Shown here: piece by piece, positions 11,559 through 21,715 of the stretch
How the letters are laid out: each line of letters starts with the position of its first letter
Numbering within the stretch: position 1 is the first letter of the stretch
NCBI RefSeq assembly: GCF_051014685.1
Contig: NC_135055.1
Coordinates: 6,250,001-6,314,000 of the forward strand
Direction of reading: 5' to 3'
Length of the DNA: 64,000 nt
Source: Ptiloglossa arizonensis
Lineage: Eukaryota > Arthropoda > Insecta > Hymenoptera > Colletidae
Notes under the pieces: model-generated
What the model saw: only the letters and a program-made list of their open reading frames with translations
Databases searched by the model: none
Told to the model about the DNA's origin: nothing
Translations under genes and position numbers: made by a program

Positions 11559-11811
11559 TTTGGCGGCGGTTTGAAGATGTTTAAGGTAGGAGAGAACGGA
11601 AATAGGAAAAGGAAGTGGGGATAAGCGTTTCATCCCGGGCCTGCTAGTGGACTCGTCAGTAAGGCATCCTAGCAGGCTCTGCCTTATACGCCGGGACATT
11701 GGAAGATCGGTAAGAGGTCGTATATATAGCGATCGGAGCAGGTACGGGAACTTGCGGGAAACGGTTGATGGTGAGTTTCCCTCTGGTGGCAAACGTGGGT
11801 AGTGCCGCCAC
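11559..11811 (-). mobile_element. Candidate ~250-bp element carrying a hammerhead
   Basis: This non-satellite segment interrupts the array. Its left end reads TTTGGCGGCGG and the reverse complement of its right end reads GTGGCGGCAC, sharing TGGCGGC. It is bracketed by ATATT at 11554-11558 and 11812-11816, which could be a target-site duplication. The satellite context (GCTAAAATATT before, AAATACTATTAA after) fits an insertion into a monomer. On the minus strand a TATATATA stretch (11721-11728) lies about 40 nt upstream of the ribozyme cleavage site. The boundaries are inferred from short matches and could be wrong. The relationship to retrozymes or other ribozyme-bearing elements is unknown. 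Confidence 0.45.
11625..11691 (-). ncRNA. Hammerhead self-cleaving ribozyme (stem III open)
   Basis: Read on the minus strand, all core elements of a hammerhead are present in order. Stem III 5' strand is GCGU (11691-11688). The cleavage-site nucleotide A is at 11687. Stem I is UAAGGCA (11686-11680) paired perfectly with UGCCUUA (11666-11660). The core CUGACGA is at 11659-11653. Stem II is GUCC (11652-11649) paired with GGAU (11635-11632). GAAA is at 11631-11628, and stem III closes with ACGC (11628-11625, sharing the last A of GAAA). The invariant core residues C3, U4, G5, A6, G8, A9, G12, A13, A14, the A15.1-U16.1 pair and a permitted H17 (A) are all there. Loop I holds CCUGCUAG (11676-11669) and loop II holds CUAGCAGG (11647-11640), perfectly complementary, as expected for the loop-loop contact of active natural hammerheads. 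Weak points are a G-U pair closing stem II and a stem III of only 4-5 bp. Expected activity is cleavage 3' of 11687, leaving a 2',3'-cyclic phosphate and a 5'-OH. Confidence 0.85.
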
Positions 11812-11824
11812 ATATTAAATACTA

Positions 11825-12042
11825 TTAACGCTAGAACTACCGATAGATGGTATCCGGTATGTTAAAGTGTTCCTCGTATGTGTCTCAGGAAAATTAATGA
11901 TTGGGGAAAAAGAGAAACTTATGAAATTGATTGTACCTATAAAATAGAAAATGTCATAACGTCTTTTGAAAATATGCTATGGAATTTCAAGTAAAAGTAG
12001 TTGAAACCAGTCATTTTGACTAGTTGGTAGATCTAGTGTTAA
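11825..12042. mobile_element. piggyBac-like MITE, TTAA target sites
   Basis: A 210-bp AT-rich insert (11829-12038) is flanked by TTAA on both sides (11825-11828 and 12039-12042). Its left end reads CGCTAGAACTACC and the reverse complement of its right end reads CACTAGATCTACC, so the inverted termini match at 11 of 13 positions. TTAA duplication plus terminal inverted repeats is the hallmark of the piggyBac superfamily. There is no coding capacity. The insert lies in the diverged flank of the 177-bp satellite array. Confidence 0.75.
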
Positions 12043-12320
12043 GGACCAGAATCGAAAAGGTTAAGTGGAAATGCTTAAATAATATTAAGGAACCAGAATC
12101 TTTGAAGAGGCTGAGTAACCTCAATCTAACCTATAGCTAGATACTATTAAGGCCTCAGAATTCTTGAAAGTGTTAAGTAAAAACTCTTAAATATTATTAG
12201 GAAACCAGAATTCTTGAAGAGGTTGAATAAAAATCCTTAAACACTACTAAGAAACCAGAATCCTCAAAGAGGCCAAGTAAAAGCCTTTGAATTCTATCAA
12301 GTAACTTAAATATTAAATAA

Positions 12321-13705
12321 TTATTAAGGGACCAGAATCCCTGAAGAGGTTAAGTAGAAACGCTTAAACACTATTGGGAAACCAGAATTCTCAAGGAGGT
12401 CAAATAAAAGGGCTTAAATTCTATCAAGGAACCAGAATCCTCAAAGAGGCCAAGTAAAAGCCTTTGAATTCTATCAAGTAACTTAAATATTAAATAATTA
12501 TTAAGGGACCAGAATTCCTGAAGAGGTTAAGTAGAAACGCTTAAACACTATTGGGAAACCAGAATTCTCAAGGAGGTCAAATAAAAGGGCTTAAATTCTA
12601 TCAAGAAACCAGAATCCTCAAAGAGGCCAAGTAAAAGCCTTTGAATTCTATCAAGTAACTTAAATATTAAATAATTATTAAGGGACCAGAATCCCTGAAG
12701 AGGTTAAGTAGAAACGCTTAAACACTATTGGGAAACCAGAATTCTCAAGGAGGTCAAATAAAAGGGCTTAAATTCTATCAAGGAACCAGAATCCTCAAAG
12801 AGGCCAAGTAAAAGCCTTTGGATTCTATCAAGTAACTTAAATATTAAATAATTATTAAGGGACCAGAATTCCTGAAGAGGTTAAGTAGAAACGCTTGAAC
12901 ACTATTGGGAAACCAGAATTCTCAAGGAGGTCAAATAAAAGGGCTTAAATTCTATCAAGGAACCAGAATCCTCAAAGAGGCCAAGTAAAAGCCTTTGGAT
13001 TCTATCAAGTAACTTAAATATTAAATAATTATTAAGGGACCAGAATTCCTGAAGAGGTTAAGTAGAAACGCTTGAACACTATTGGGAAACCAGAATTCTC
13101 AAGGAGGTCAAATAAAAGGGCTTAAATTCTATCAAGGAACCAGAATCCTCAAAGAGGCCAAGTAAAAGCCTTTGGATTCTATCAAGTAACTTAAATATTA
13201 AATAATTATTAAGGGACCAGAATTCCTGAAGAGGTTAAGTAGAAACGCTTGAACACTATTGGGAAACCAGAATTCTCAAGGAGGTCAAATAAAAGGGCTT
13301 AAATTCTATCAAGGAACCAGAATCCTCAAAGAGGCCAAGTAAAAGCCTTTGGATTCTATCAAGTAACTTAAATATTAAATAATTATTAAGGGACCAGAAT
13401 TCCTGAAGAGGTTAAGTAGAAACGCTTGAACACTATTGGGAAACCAGAATTCTCAAGGAGGTCAAATAAAAGGGCTTAAATTCTATCAAGGAACCAGAAT
13501 CCTCAAAGAGGCCAAGTAAAAGCCTTTGGATTCTATCAAGTAACTTAAATATTAAATAATTATTAAGGGACCAGAATTCCTGAAGAGGTTAAGTAGAAAC
13601 GCTTAAACACTATTGGGAAACCAGAATTCTCAAGGAGGTCAAATAAAAGGGCTTAAATTCTATCAAGAAACCAGAATCCTCAAAGAGGTCAAGTAAGTAT
13701 GCATA
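12321..13705. repeat. Homogenised 177-bp trimer block, eight copies
   Basis: This is the uniform part of the array. Each unit comprises three related submonomers. Units 4-7 share CTTGAACACT where units 1-3 and 8 have CTTAAACACT, so point variants spread in blocks of neighbouring copies. Confidence 0.9.
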
Positions 13706-15170
13706 AATATTATCAAGGGACAAGGAGATCCCGCAGAAGAATGCAAACACGCGGTTCCTACGACTGCATCGTGAGGGAGTAAACGTAAAAACAATATCCA
13801 TTTGTTTGGTGGATACCGAAATCGTGCGATTTTTAAACGGCGATCGCAGCGAAATCTGCGTGCCATATTTATTGCTACGCCGGTTTTAACGGGCTGCAAC
13901 CATTGACCCTTTGCGGTCCCTTGCCAGGCGGTCGGTTGGTCGCACTGTAAATAAAAGCCAGTACGGTGGCGGTACTGGCGTGTACCGTAAAACAGGGTTA
14001 CTAAAGTCGAATGGTTACTTTGGTGTATATGCGCGCCGCGTGTCTTCGTTTTCGTCGCGGCGTTGCCTCTTATAAAGGTTTCATTTAGCAGGATGGCGAG
14101 CGTGTACCGTTTCGAAGGTGGAATGGTTTCGTGAGTCCTCCGCTCGTCCGCCAATTAGATTCATTTGCGGCGTCGCATTGAATCGAAACACGGAAGATAC
14201 AAGAGAAAAAAAAGAAACGTTAACAGATGTTTCCTGGTAAACGTTCCAATTATTTTCGCGATTGATCATCGCCTCGAACGACGATAGAACATTGTAGGCC
14301 TTATTCTTTGCCCAAATTGTAGAAAATGAAGCACTTCACGAGGTTGAAAAATACTAGAAACAATTTCTTCTTTATGAAAATAACGGTCCATTTTGTGTCA
14401 CAATTTTTAAAATACGAATCATCGATGTTTGAATATTTTCTTTTTTTACTTTAACGAGCAGCGAGTAAAGTATGCCGATAATTGTACGAGAGAGAGGTGG
14501 CGCAGCTACAGTGTTGCTAATTTAACCTCAAATACTCGACCGTGGATAATAATCGTAATAATACTTTTATTGTAGACATTGTATACATTGTGAAATGCGG
14601 TTATGAGCTAAAAAAGAAAAGAAAAGAAAAAATTAACGTATAGAAGTGAAAATAAGGATACATTTCGTAGAAAGTTGTGGTACAACTACATCCTGCTAAT
14701 AACCTAACTCTGAAAGCAATAGAACAAGAACGCAATGAAATTATACAGAATAAAGGAAAGAGAAGAGAAAGAGAAAGAAAAGTTGAAAATAAGAATATAG
14801 ATATATACTTGCACGATATAATAAAACAAAAGTTTTCTCTACGATACAATTTTTTTATTTAACCTTCAAATACATATGATTGCAGAATTGTGACATATTT
14901 ACTTTTCGTTCATATAGATGTTATTTTATCACATACATATTCTCTCAATTTTAATTTACTTCCCAGCCTACTTAATACGAGTGAAGTAACTTTTCAAAAA
15001 AATAAAAAAAAAGTTGCAAATGCATTCGAGGGTTAATGTTTTCATTGAACGTATATGTCTGCAGAAGAGTTAAGGTTACATCTGAGGAGCAGTTTCTAAC
15101 CTAACCTCAATCTAACCTAACCTCGATGGCGTCCCCAATCATCGACGTATCGATGTACCAGTGTCGGCGA
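13706..15170. other. CpG-containing block then AT-rich spacer
   Basis: Bases 13740-14260 are balanced and CpG-rich. An open frame on the minus strand there begins inside the satellite and opens at TTG, so it is unlikely to be real. Bases 14270-15090 are AT-rich with A/G-rich runs (14610-14632, 14756-14785). No gene is supported. Confidence 0.5.
15096..15125. repeat. TAACC-type motif cluster
   Basis: CTAACCTAACCTC, then AAT, then CTAACCTAACCTC occurs here. Short TAACC/GGTTA runs like this are common in hymenopteran intergenic DNA. A single copy of the motif occurs elsewhere in the window, for example at 21098-21111 and 29608-29622. Confidence 0.7.
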
Positions 15171-15177
15171 GTGTAAT

Positions 15178-15265
15178 GAAATCCATAGTGACTGTTTTTT
15201 TCTTTTTATCCTTATTTAGAAGATTAAAAAAAAAAAAAAAAAAGAAAAACGGTCACTATAGATTT
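15178..15265. repeat. Inverted repeat with poly-A/poly-T arms
   Basis: AAATCCATAGTGACTG plus a T-rich run (15178-15208) is mirrored by an A-rich run plus CGGTCACTATAGATTT (15239-15265), with two mismatches in the non-homopolymer part. The loop is about 30 nt. A third partial copy, ATGGTCACTA, follows at 15273. It may be a small MITE or a hairpin produced by local inverted duplication. Confidence 0.75.
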
Positions 15266-15339
15266 ATACTCCATGGTCACTAATGCTTATTTAGGAGATT
15301 AGACACCGCGCGTTCAAAGTTACTCGAAATGTGGTAGTG

Positions 15340-15745
15340 GGGGGGCTGTAACTCGGCCGTTTCCCATGAAACGGGCATGCCGCGGGGCCCGGGGGCCCCT
15401 AGGCCCGTTCCGCTGGGAGGCTAATAACGCATGCATCATCGTGTACAATTAACATCTCGGCTAGCCGAGCTGCCACGGCGTTGTTCGTCGTGCCAAGTGA
15501 AACGGGAGACATCGCGCTCGTGGGAAGGCACGGTCGAACGAGCCTCGCATTTTCACCTGCTCTCCGCTCGGTCCCGCCGCGATCGTGGATCGAACTCGAA
15601 TCGGGCCCGCAATCGTTGATCGATGGTTGATCGACAGTTGACGTGAACGCGCTGGCAAGCAGCTAGCGAGAAACTTTTTGCTGCACGTTGAGAGTCTCTA
15701 TTCCTACGCGTAGGAATCGTTACAGGGGGGGCTTTTGACATCCTG
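15340..15745. other. CpG-rich block, no confirmed gene
   Basis: The block is GC-rich with short perfect palindromes: a 7-bp stem at 15357-15374 (CCGTTTC/GAAACGG, loop CCAT) and CTCGGCTAGCCGAG at 15456-15469. The run at 15380-15405 is almost all G and C. Open frames here overlap on both strands and begin at non-ATG codons or look random. It could be a regulatory or promoter region, but the sequence does not prove that. Confidence 0.45.
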
Positions 15746-17119
15746 GAATCAGAGACACTTACGAGAATTTATAACGGAAAAACCATTGGATGGATCGCTT
15801 CGAAATTTGTCACACGCGTCCACCAACTATCATTGATTCTGTAAATAATTTTTCCAGACCGGTGTATAATTTGGAGAAATTTTTATGTGTTATTTAAAAC
15901 TGTGTATATAGTAGTACGAATCCAATTGGGGTTTTATTCTAAATCGACGTGTACCGTAGTTTCTTCGATGGAATTGTTTTAAATTTTGTACATTCGTAGA
16001 TTTATACGATCGTCGTCGATCCTTGTTGGAAATTTTTTCATAAGGCTATGGGGAGCGTGGTGAAGGTAGGTGAAAGTACTGCACGGTGAAAATCGAAATG
16101 AGTTAATAACTCGGGTAAAATCATGGTAACTCGTAAAAACTCGACATGGTAAGAAAGTAGAAACTTTTTGCTATTTTCCAGCGAAAGTCTCATTAAAATA
16201 CCTTCAGTCGTTCAAAAGATATTAATTTATTTCGATGTTCGCCATTTTTGCTCCCCCCTGCCCCTCCCCGTAGAATTAACGGAAAATTTACAATTGGGAT
16301 CAACGACGTAAACGCAGTTCTAGAAATGTACAAAATTTAAATCAAATCCATCGGGGATATTTTGTTATTTTCGAATAAGGTGCTCTTATCGAATAATTTC
16401 GGTATGTAGAAAAAATCTTGGCTAATTACGAGGTCCTAATAGGTGTAGCCGGGAAGGTACGACCTAATCATCTGAAATAAAGAAAGAAAATCAATTGGGA
16501 AAATTTATTCCTAAAGTATAATTTGTGTAAATAGTTCTAGGGCCGATTTACGATCGATTTTTCCATTCCCCTAATTGAGAGTCGGCACTCGCTATAAGCT
16601 CTCAGAGAAAGCTCGAAAGGCTTACTATTCAGACTTTTAAAGATTGCCTTCATTAACGCGCCAAGGAGAACCAACTACCAAGACATAATCAGCCTCGAAC
16701 CTTCTCTCGACTTCATCATCGTAATATTTCAATACATCTAACTGTACCGAATCGGTGCGCAGGGCGAGGCAACACAAAAGCGTAAAACACTGGCGCCAGC
16801 GCGCGCACGTCGGTTAATTAGACTAAGCTGGGCGATCCGGTGTACGAGCAGGAAAAAATCGATTTCATCGAACCGGTTGAATCCTCCGTGCGCGTACAGT
16901 GGGCAAAAGAAGTATCTGTGCACCCAATTTTCTTGCGGCAACGACTCTCTACGAACAAATGAAATATCGAAACACCGATGTAACGATTACTCGAGCATGA
17001 AAATATTTAATGTCATCTGGGACGAGCAAAAAAGTGTTTTACGAATGCGTAGCACGTATCTTCGAGATACATAATTACTCTTCCGTTGAATACGATCATT
17101 ATTTAAATCTTTGCTATCC
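15746..17119. other. Spacer, nothing recognised
   Basis: This is mostly AT-rich unique sequence with a C-rich patch at 16252-16270 and a balanced patch at 16740-16880. No repeats or genes are supported. Confidence 0.5.
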
Positions 17120-19250
17120 TTTAAAGGACGTCCATCGATTCAATTATGCTGTACATCGAAAGACAAGATTGTGCTCCAGAATTTGTTTGGAGCTCGTTCC
17201 TTTCAATTTTGTAATTTATTCGTTAAGAGCTCCTATACCGACGCTCCGAGCAATCCCTTGAGTTTCACGATTGCAAAAGACTATTTTCTCAAATATAATT
17301 TTTCTATCTGCACTGTTCTGTAACTATGTAATTTATCAGGGGGGGGGGGGGGCAATATTGTGCCCCAGAATTCGTTTAGAGCTCGTTCCTTTCAATTCTG
17401 TAAGTTATTCGTTAAGAGCCCCTACACCTACGCTTCGGACAATCCCTTGATTTTAATGAGTGCAAAAGATAATTATTTCACATATCACACAATATCATTT
17501 TTGTACCTTGTTCTCCAATTATGCAATTCATTTATTTATTTATTTATCGGGTAAGAACCCTTTGATACACAAAATATCTACAAATAATTAAACTTCATTT
17601 GAATTAAAAAGATGAAATAAGTGTTTCGAGAAGTCTTCATACGAAGCTAAAAAATTGAAACGGATGTAATAATTATTCACAGTATTTATAATACAGTTTA
17701 TACCAATTAAGTTGGCAAAGAGAGAGAAGTGAACCTGTTGATGAAGAAGAACTCAATTCCTCGTAGTAATCACATAACAACTTTTTATGAATAGCGAACA
17801 GATTTCCGAGGATGCGACCAAGTTATGTATTGCTTTTAGAGGAGGGGGCAATATTGTGCTCCAGAATTCGTTTGGAGCACGTTCCTTTCAATTCTCTAAT
17901 TTATTCGTTAAGAGCCCCTACAACCACGCTTCGAGCAATCTCTTAATTTTGGCAAGTACAAAAGACAATTATCTCAAATATCTCATGAAGGTCATTTATA
18001 TACCTTGTTTTCCAATTACGCAATTTATCAGAAAAGGTGAGACTATATTGTGCTCCAGAATTTGTTTAAAGCTCGTTCCTTTCAATTCTCTAATTTATTC
18101 GTTAAGAGCCCCTACACTTACGCTTGGGGCAATCCCTTGATTTTAACGAGTGCAATAGAAAATGATCTCACATTACTCACGATATCATTCCTTTACCTTG
18201 TTCTCCAATTATACAATTTATCAGAGTAGGGGAGGCAATATTGTCCTCCAGAATTCGTTTGGAGCTCGTTCCTTTCAATTCTCTAATTTACTCGTTAAAA
18301 GTCCCTACACCCACGCTTCGGGAAATCCCTTGCTTTTAATGATTGCAAAAGAAAATGATCTCACATTACTCACAATATCATTTCTGTACCTTGTTCTCCA
18401 ATTATTTAATTTATCAGGGGAGGGAAGGCAATATTGTCCTCCAGAATTCGTTTGGAGCTCGTTCCTTTCAATTCTCTAATTTATTCGTTAAGAGCCCCTA
18501 CACCTACGCTTCGGACAATCTCTTAATTTTGGCAAGTACAAAAGACAATTATCTCAAATATCTCATGAAGGTCATTTATATACCTTGTTTCCCAATTACG
18601 CAATTTATCAGAAAAGGTGAGACTATATTGTGCTCCAGAATTTGTTTAAAGCTCGTTCCTTTCAATTCTCTAATTTATTCGTTAAGAGCCCCTACACTTA
18701 CGCTTGGGGCAATCCCTTGATTTTAACGAGTGCAATAGAAAATGATCTCACATTACTCACGATATCATTCCTTTACCTTGTTCTCCAATTATACAATTTA
18801 TCAGAGTAGGGGAGGCAATATTGTCCTCCAGAATTCGTTTGGAGCTCGTTCCTTTCAATTCTCTAATTTACTCGTTAAAAGTCCCTACACCCACGCTTCG
18901 GGAAATCCCTTGCTTTTAATGATTGCAAAAGAAAATGATCTCACATTACTCACAATATCATTTCTGTACCTTGTTCTCCAATTATTTAATTTATCAGGGG
19001 AGGGAAGGCAATATTGTCCTCCAGAATTCGTTTGGAGCTCGTTCCTTTCAATTCTCTAATTTATTCGTTAAGAGCCCCTACACCTACGCTTCGGACAATC
19101 CCTTGCTTTTAACGAGTGCAATAGAAAATGATCTCACATTACTCACAATATCATTTCTCTACCTTGTTCTCCAATTATGCAATTTCTCAGCGCAGAAGGT
19201 GCACGAATCCCCAGAATTCGCTTAGAGCTCGTTCCTTCAAGTTCCGTAAT
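17120..19250. repeat. 193-bp array with 580-bp higher-order duplication
   Basis: CCAGAATT anchors lie at 17176, 17365, 17861, 18055, 18248, 18441, 18635, 18828, 19021 and 19211. After a ~275-bp interruption (17560-17835) the spacing is 190-194 bp. Bases ~17880-18460 and ~18460-19040 are almost identical blocks of three units (580 bp, 193 x 3), so a recent tandem duplication copied a trimer. Several open frames are therefore duplicated verbatim; they are repeat artefacts. A TTTATTTATTTA run sits at 17526-17545. Confidence 0.93.
17339..17352. repeat. G14 homopolymer inside the array
   Basis: Fourteen consecutive G replace the GGGGAGGGAAGG or AGGGGAGG spacer found at the same place in other units. 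This may be a slippage expansion, or it may be unreliable in the assembly. Confidence 0.85.
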
Positions 19251-20155
19251 TTATTCCACGAAAATCGGTCCCGAACGTTGCGTGATCCCCGCCGCGCTTT
19301 TTCGGCGACGCGTCGCGATTCGTTCGCGAGATATTTCGCCGCAAGAAGATCGGTAATGCGAATACTTTTTGCGGCCACTGTATGCGTGCCAACAATTGCA
19401 TCGCCGGGATCTTGCGGGAAGTGGTTTCGAGTCGAAAATCGCCGCGATAAACCACGCGAGCGGGCGATTACCAGCCTTCGAACCAGCCGGAAAGGACGCT
19501 GTCCCGTGGTCGTTAATTTTATACGCGGATCGCGTATAAAATATCAGAAATTGATAGTTAACGGGGCGCTGGGAATTTTTCGCGAACGGTTCTTTCGACC
19601 GTGGCGAGTCTGTGCCCCCCATTGGTACCCCTCTCCTAAAGATCGTCTCGCGAGATAAGATTTTCGGAGCGAAGGAATCGCCCGATTAAAAGCACAGGCG
19701 AGTTTACGGATGCTCGCGGCCGCGAATCCTGGCGGCGTATAAATTTCGCGGTAAACAATTAGCGAGCGCCAGTGGATCCCTAAGCGGGGGGGGTGGGGGA
19801 GACGCGCGAGCGAACGAACGAACGAGCGAGCGAACGCGCTCGCGCGAATGTGTGTCAATCGAAAGCCGGTTTCTAGGTGGCGTCCAGCATCAACGACCGA
19901 CGATTTTCAGCGTGGAATTAATGGGGGATCGTTAACATCGCGGTGTAATTGCGTGTTTTACGCAGCCCGGCTGCGCGTCGACTGTTAATGCTTGTCGTTA
20001 ATACGGCCGCGTAATAACGGGCCAACGGGGGCTATTGACACATCGAATCGGCGCTGATTAACGTCGTTATTTATCTATTTCCCTTTTGGCACGGGAACGT
20101 TCTACACACGGTTCGATGTAATGGATGGGGTTCGACCGGCCATAGTAAAATCTCA
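19251..20155. other. CpG-rich block abutting the 193-bp array
   Basis: The block is strongly CpG-rich. Open frames on both strands are arginine-rich and match nothing I recognise. A CGAA/CGAG microsatellite occupies 19805-19846, preceded by a G-rich run at 19785-19799. No exon can be defined. Confidence 0.5.
19805..19846. repeat. (CGAA/CGAG)n microsatellite
   Basis: This is a tetranucleotide repeat of GCGAACGAACGA type that grades into GCGCTCGCGCG. Confidence 0.85.
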
Positions 20156-20650
20156 ATGGTTGTGCAACTGTAGGACAGAGGAGGTGTTGCCCACTATAGG
20201 GAGGAATTGAACAAACGTTTTCCTCGTTTGTGCGTCAGTAAAATTTGAAACCATTCTTGGTGTAATTAAATACCATGATGCAATCGTAGACGGATTTTTG
20301 TAACGAATCAAAAGTGCAGAGAGATTTGTAAAATATTACAGGAGGAATGTTACCCTCTTCAGGGAAGAATTAAAGAATTTTTTTCCTCTTTTGTTAGGAA
20401 GTGCAAGGAGACTTGAAAAATTAGGGATAGGGGAGATGTTCTCTGTAGAGAAGAATTTTTTTTTAATATTCCCTTTATTACTTGTGTCTATTTGAAGGAA
20501 AAATATTTAGAAATGTTTATATAATTGTCAATAGCAGAGAAGAATGAAACACATTTTCTTGTTTTTTTTTTTTTGTACGTCAGTAAAATTTTAATATTTT
20601 TGGAGCGAGTCAAAAGTTCAAAGAGACTTAAAAAATTACAGAACAAACAA
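20156..20650. repeat. Degenerate tandem repeat, four copies
   Basis: The motif GGGA.GAATT.AA..A followed by TTTTCCTC.TTTGT recurs at about 20200, 20361, 20448 and 20538. Two copies retain CGTCAGTAAAATTT (20235 and 20577). The spacing is irregular and the copies are strongly diverged. Confidence 0.55.
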
Positions 20651-21365
20651 TGAATATACTTTACTAAGATTTGTCACGTGTGCTTATCTAGTCTAGGCTA
20701 TTGTAGCATTATCAGTTGGATTAAATATTGACATTCGTGAAGTTTTGAACATACTTGTGAAAAATAAAAATAGTTCGGACTATTATCCTTATCAAGAAGC
20801 ACGAATTATTTATATTTATATTTATTTGAACTGTATTTCCATAACTTTTTTTAAATATTCAAAAATTGAAATACAATAATTATCTTTCAGCAAGGAAACA
20901 AGTGCTTCCCTCTACAAAAGAATTAAGAAAATGGCGTCCCTTTCCACATCGGTTCGATATTCACAAAGTTTTGAATTAAACAAAGAAAAACAAAGAAAGT
21001 TGGATAATTATATTTATTCGCAAATACAATACAAATGTAAAAAGATTTTTCAAATATACTCAACCGACTATCGAAAAGAACTCGGCAAGATGGTGAATTG
21101 AGGTTAGGTTTCGACAACAGTACCTGTATCGCTTGTTCTCTTTATATTTTATGTATTCAACGTTTAACGATAACAATAAACGACAGTACGAGTGCTTTCT
21201 TGATGCACGTATTCTTGTTATAGCACGTAGCGCACGTTTACTTTGGGCATTAAAGTGTTTAACGGAGAAGATTGCGTCGGTTTCACGAAACTGAGAAAGG
21301 AAGTAAATCTTCGGTCCATCAGACTTTTACGATTTGATGTTTTGGGAACGCAATCTGGCGTACTT
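20651..21365. other. AT-rich spacer, nothing recognised
   Basis: This is unique AT-rich sequence. A GAGGTTAGGTTTCG motif lies at 21098-21111. No gene is supported. Confidence 0.5.
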
Positions 21366-21715
21366 TCCTCTGTGCCCACTTGTATTTACATTTATGTCCC
21401 TCCGCGACTGGTTTTTCTACATCTGCATTTGCCACGTCGAGTTTACCAGTGCCTTCTATACGTCTGCTTCTTCTACATCTTCATCTTCCATGTCTGGTTT
21501 TACATCTTCTGTGTCTAGATCTTCTTTATCTCCATCTTTTGCGTCCAGTTTTATTGTATTTCAATCTTTTATAACAAGTTCTTCCTTGTGTACCTTTTCC
21601 GTGTCTTGTACATCCAGTTTTATTACATTTCTATCTTTCTACAACCACATCTATCCAACCCAGTTCTTCGACATTTTTAACTTCTACATCTGGTTCCAAC
21701 GCGCGAAGCTCTTGC
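21366..21715. repeat. Pyrimidine-rich degenerate minisatellite (~30 bp)
   Basis: Units resembling TTCTACATCTGGTTTTACATC and CATCCAGTTTTATT recur at irregular ~30-bp spacing. The resulting Ser/Thr/Phe-rich open frame (21334-21828) opens at TTG and is best read as a product of the pyrimidine-rich repeat. Confidence 0.55.

Larger units (their letters stand above)
11400..13705. repeat. Satellite array with 177-bp higher-order unit
   Basis: The basic ~50-bp monomer contains ACCAGAATTC.T.AAGAGGT followed by AAGTA/AATAAA..GCTTAAA. From 11400 to about 12320 monomers are diverged and interrupted by two insertions. From 12321 three monomer types are fixed into a 177-bp trimer ending in TTAAATATTAAATAATTATT. 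Anchor TTATTAAGGG lies at 12321, 12498, 12675, 12852, 13029, 13206, 13383 and 13560, exactly 177 bp apart. The near-identical trimers imply recent homogenisation beside an older monomeric flank. No coding role is likely. Confidence 0.95.

Noticed and set aside
12321..13560. Regularly spaced repeats resembling a CRISPR array
   Set aside because: The whole unit is repeated, with no unique spacers, in what looks like a eukaryotic genome. It is a satellite.
13580..13600. CTGAAGA and GAAAC motifs in every 177-bp satellite unit
   Set aside because: The nine bases between them cannot form stem II, and no flanking helices I or III exist, so it is a chance resemblance despite the real ribozyme nearby.
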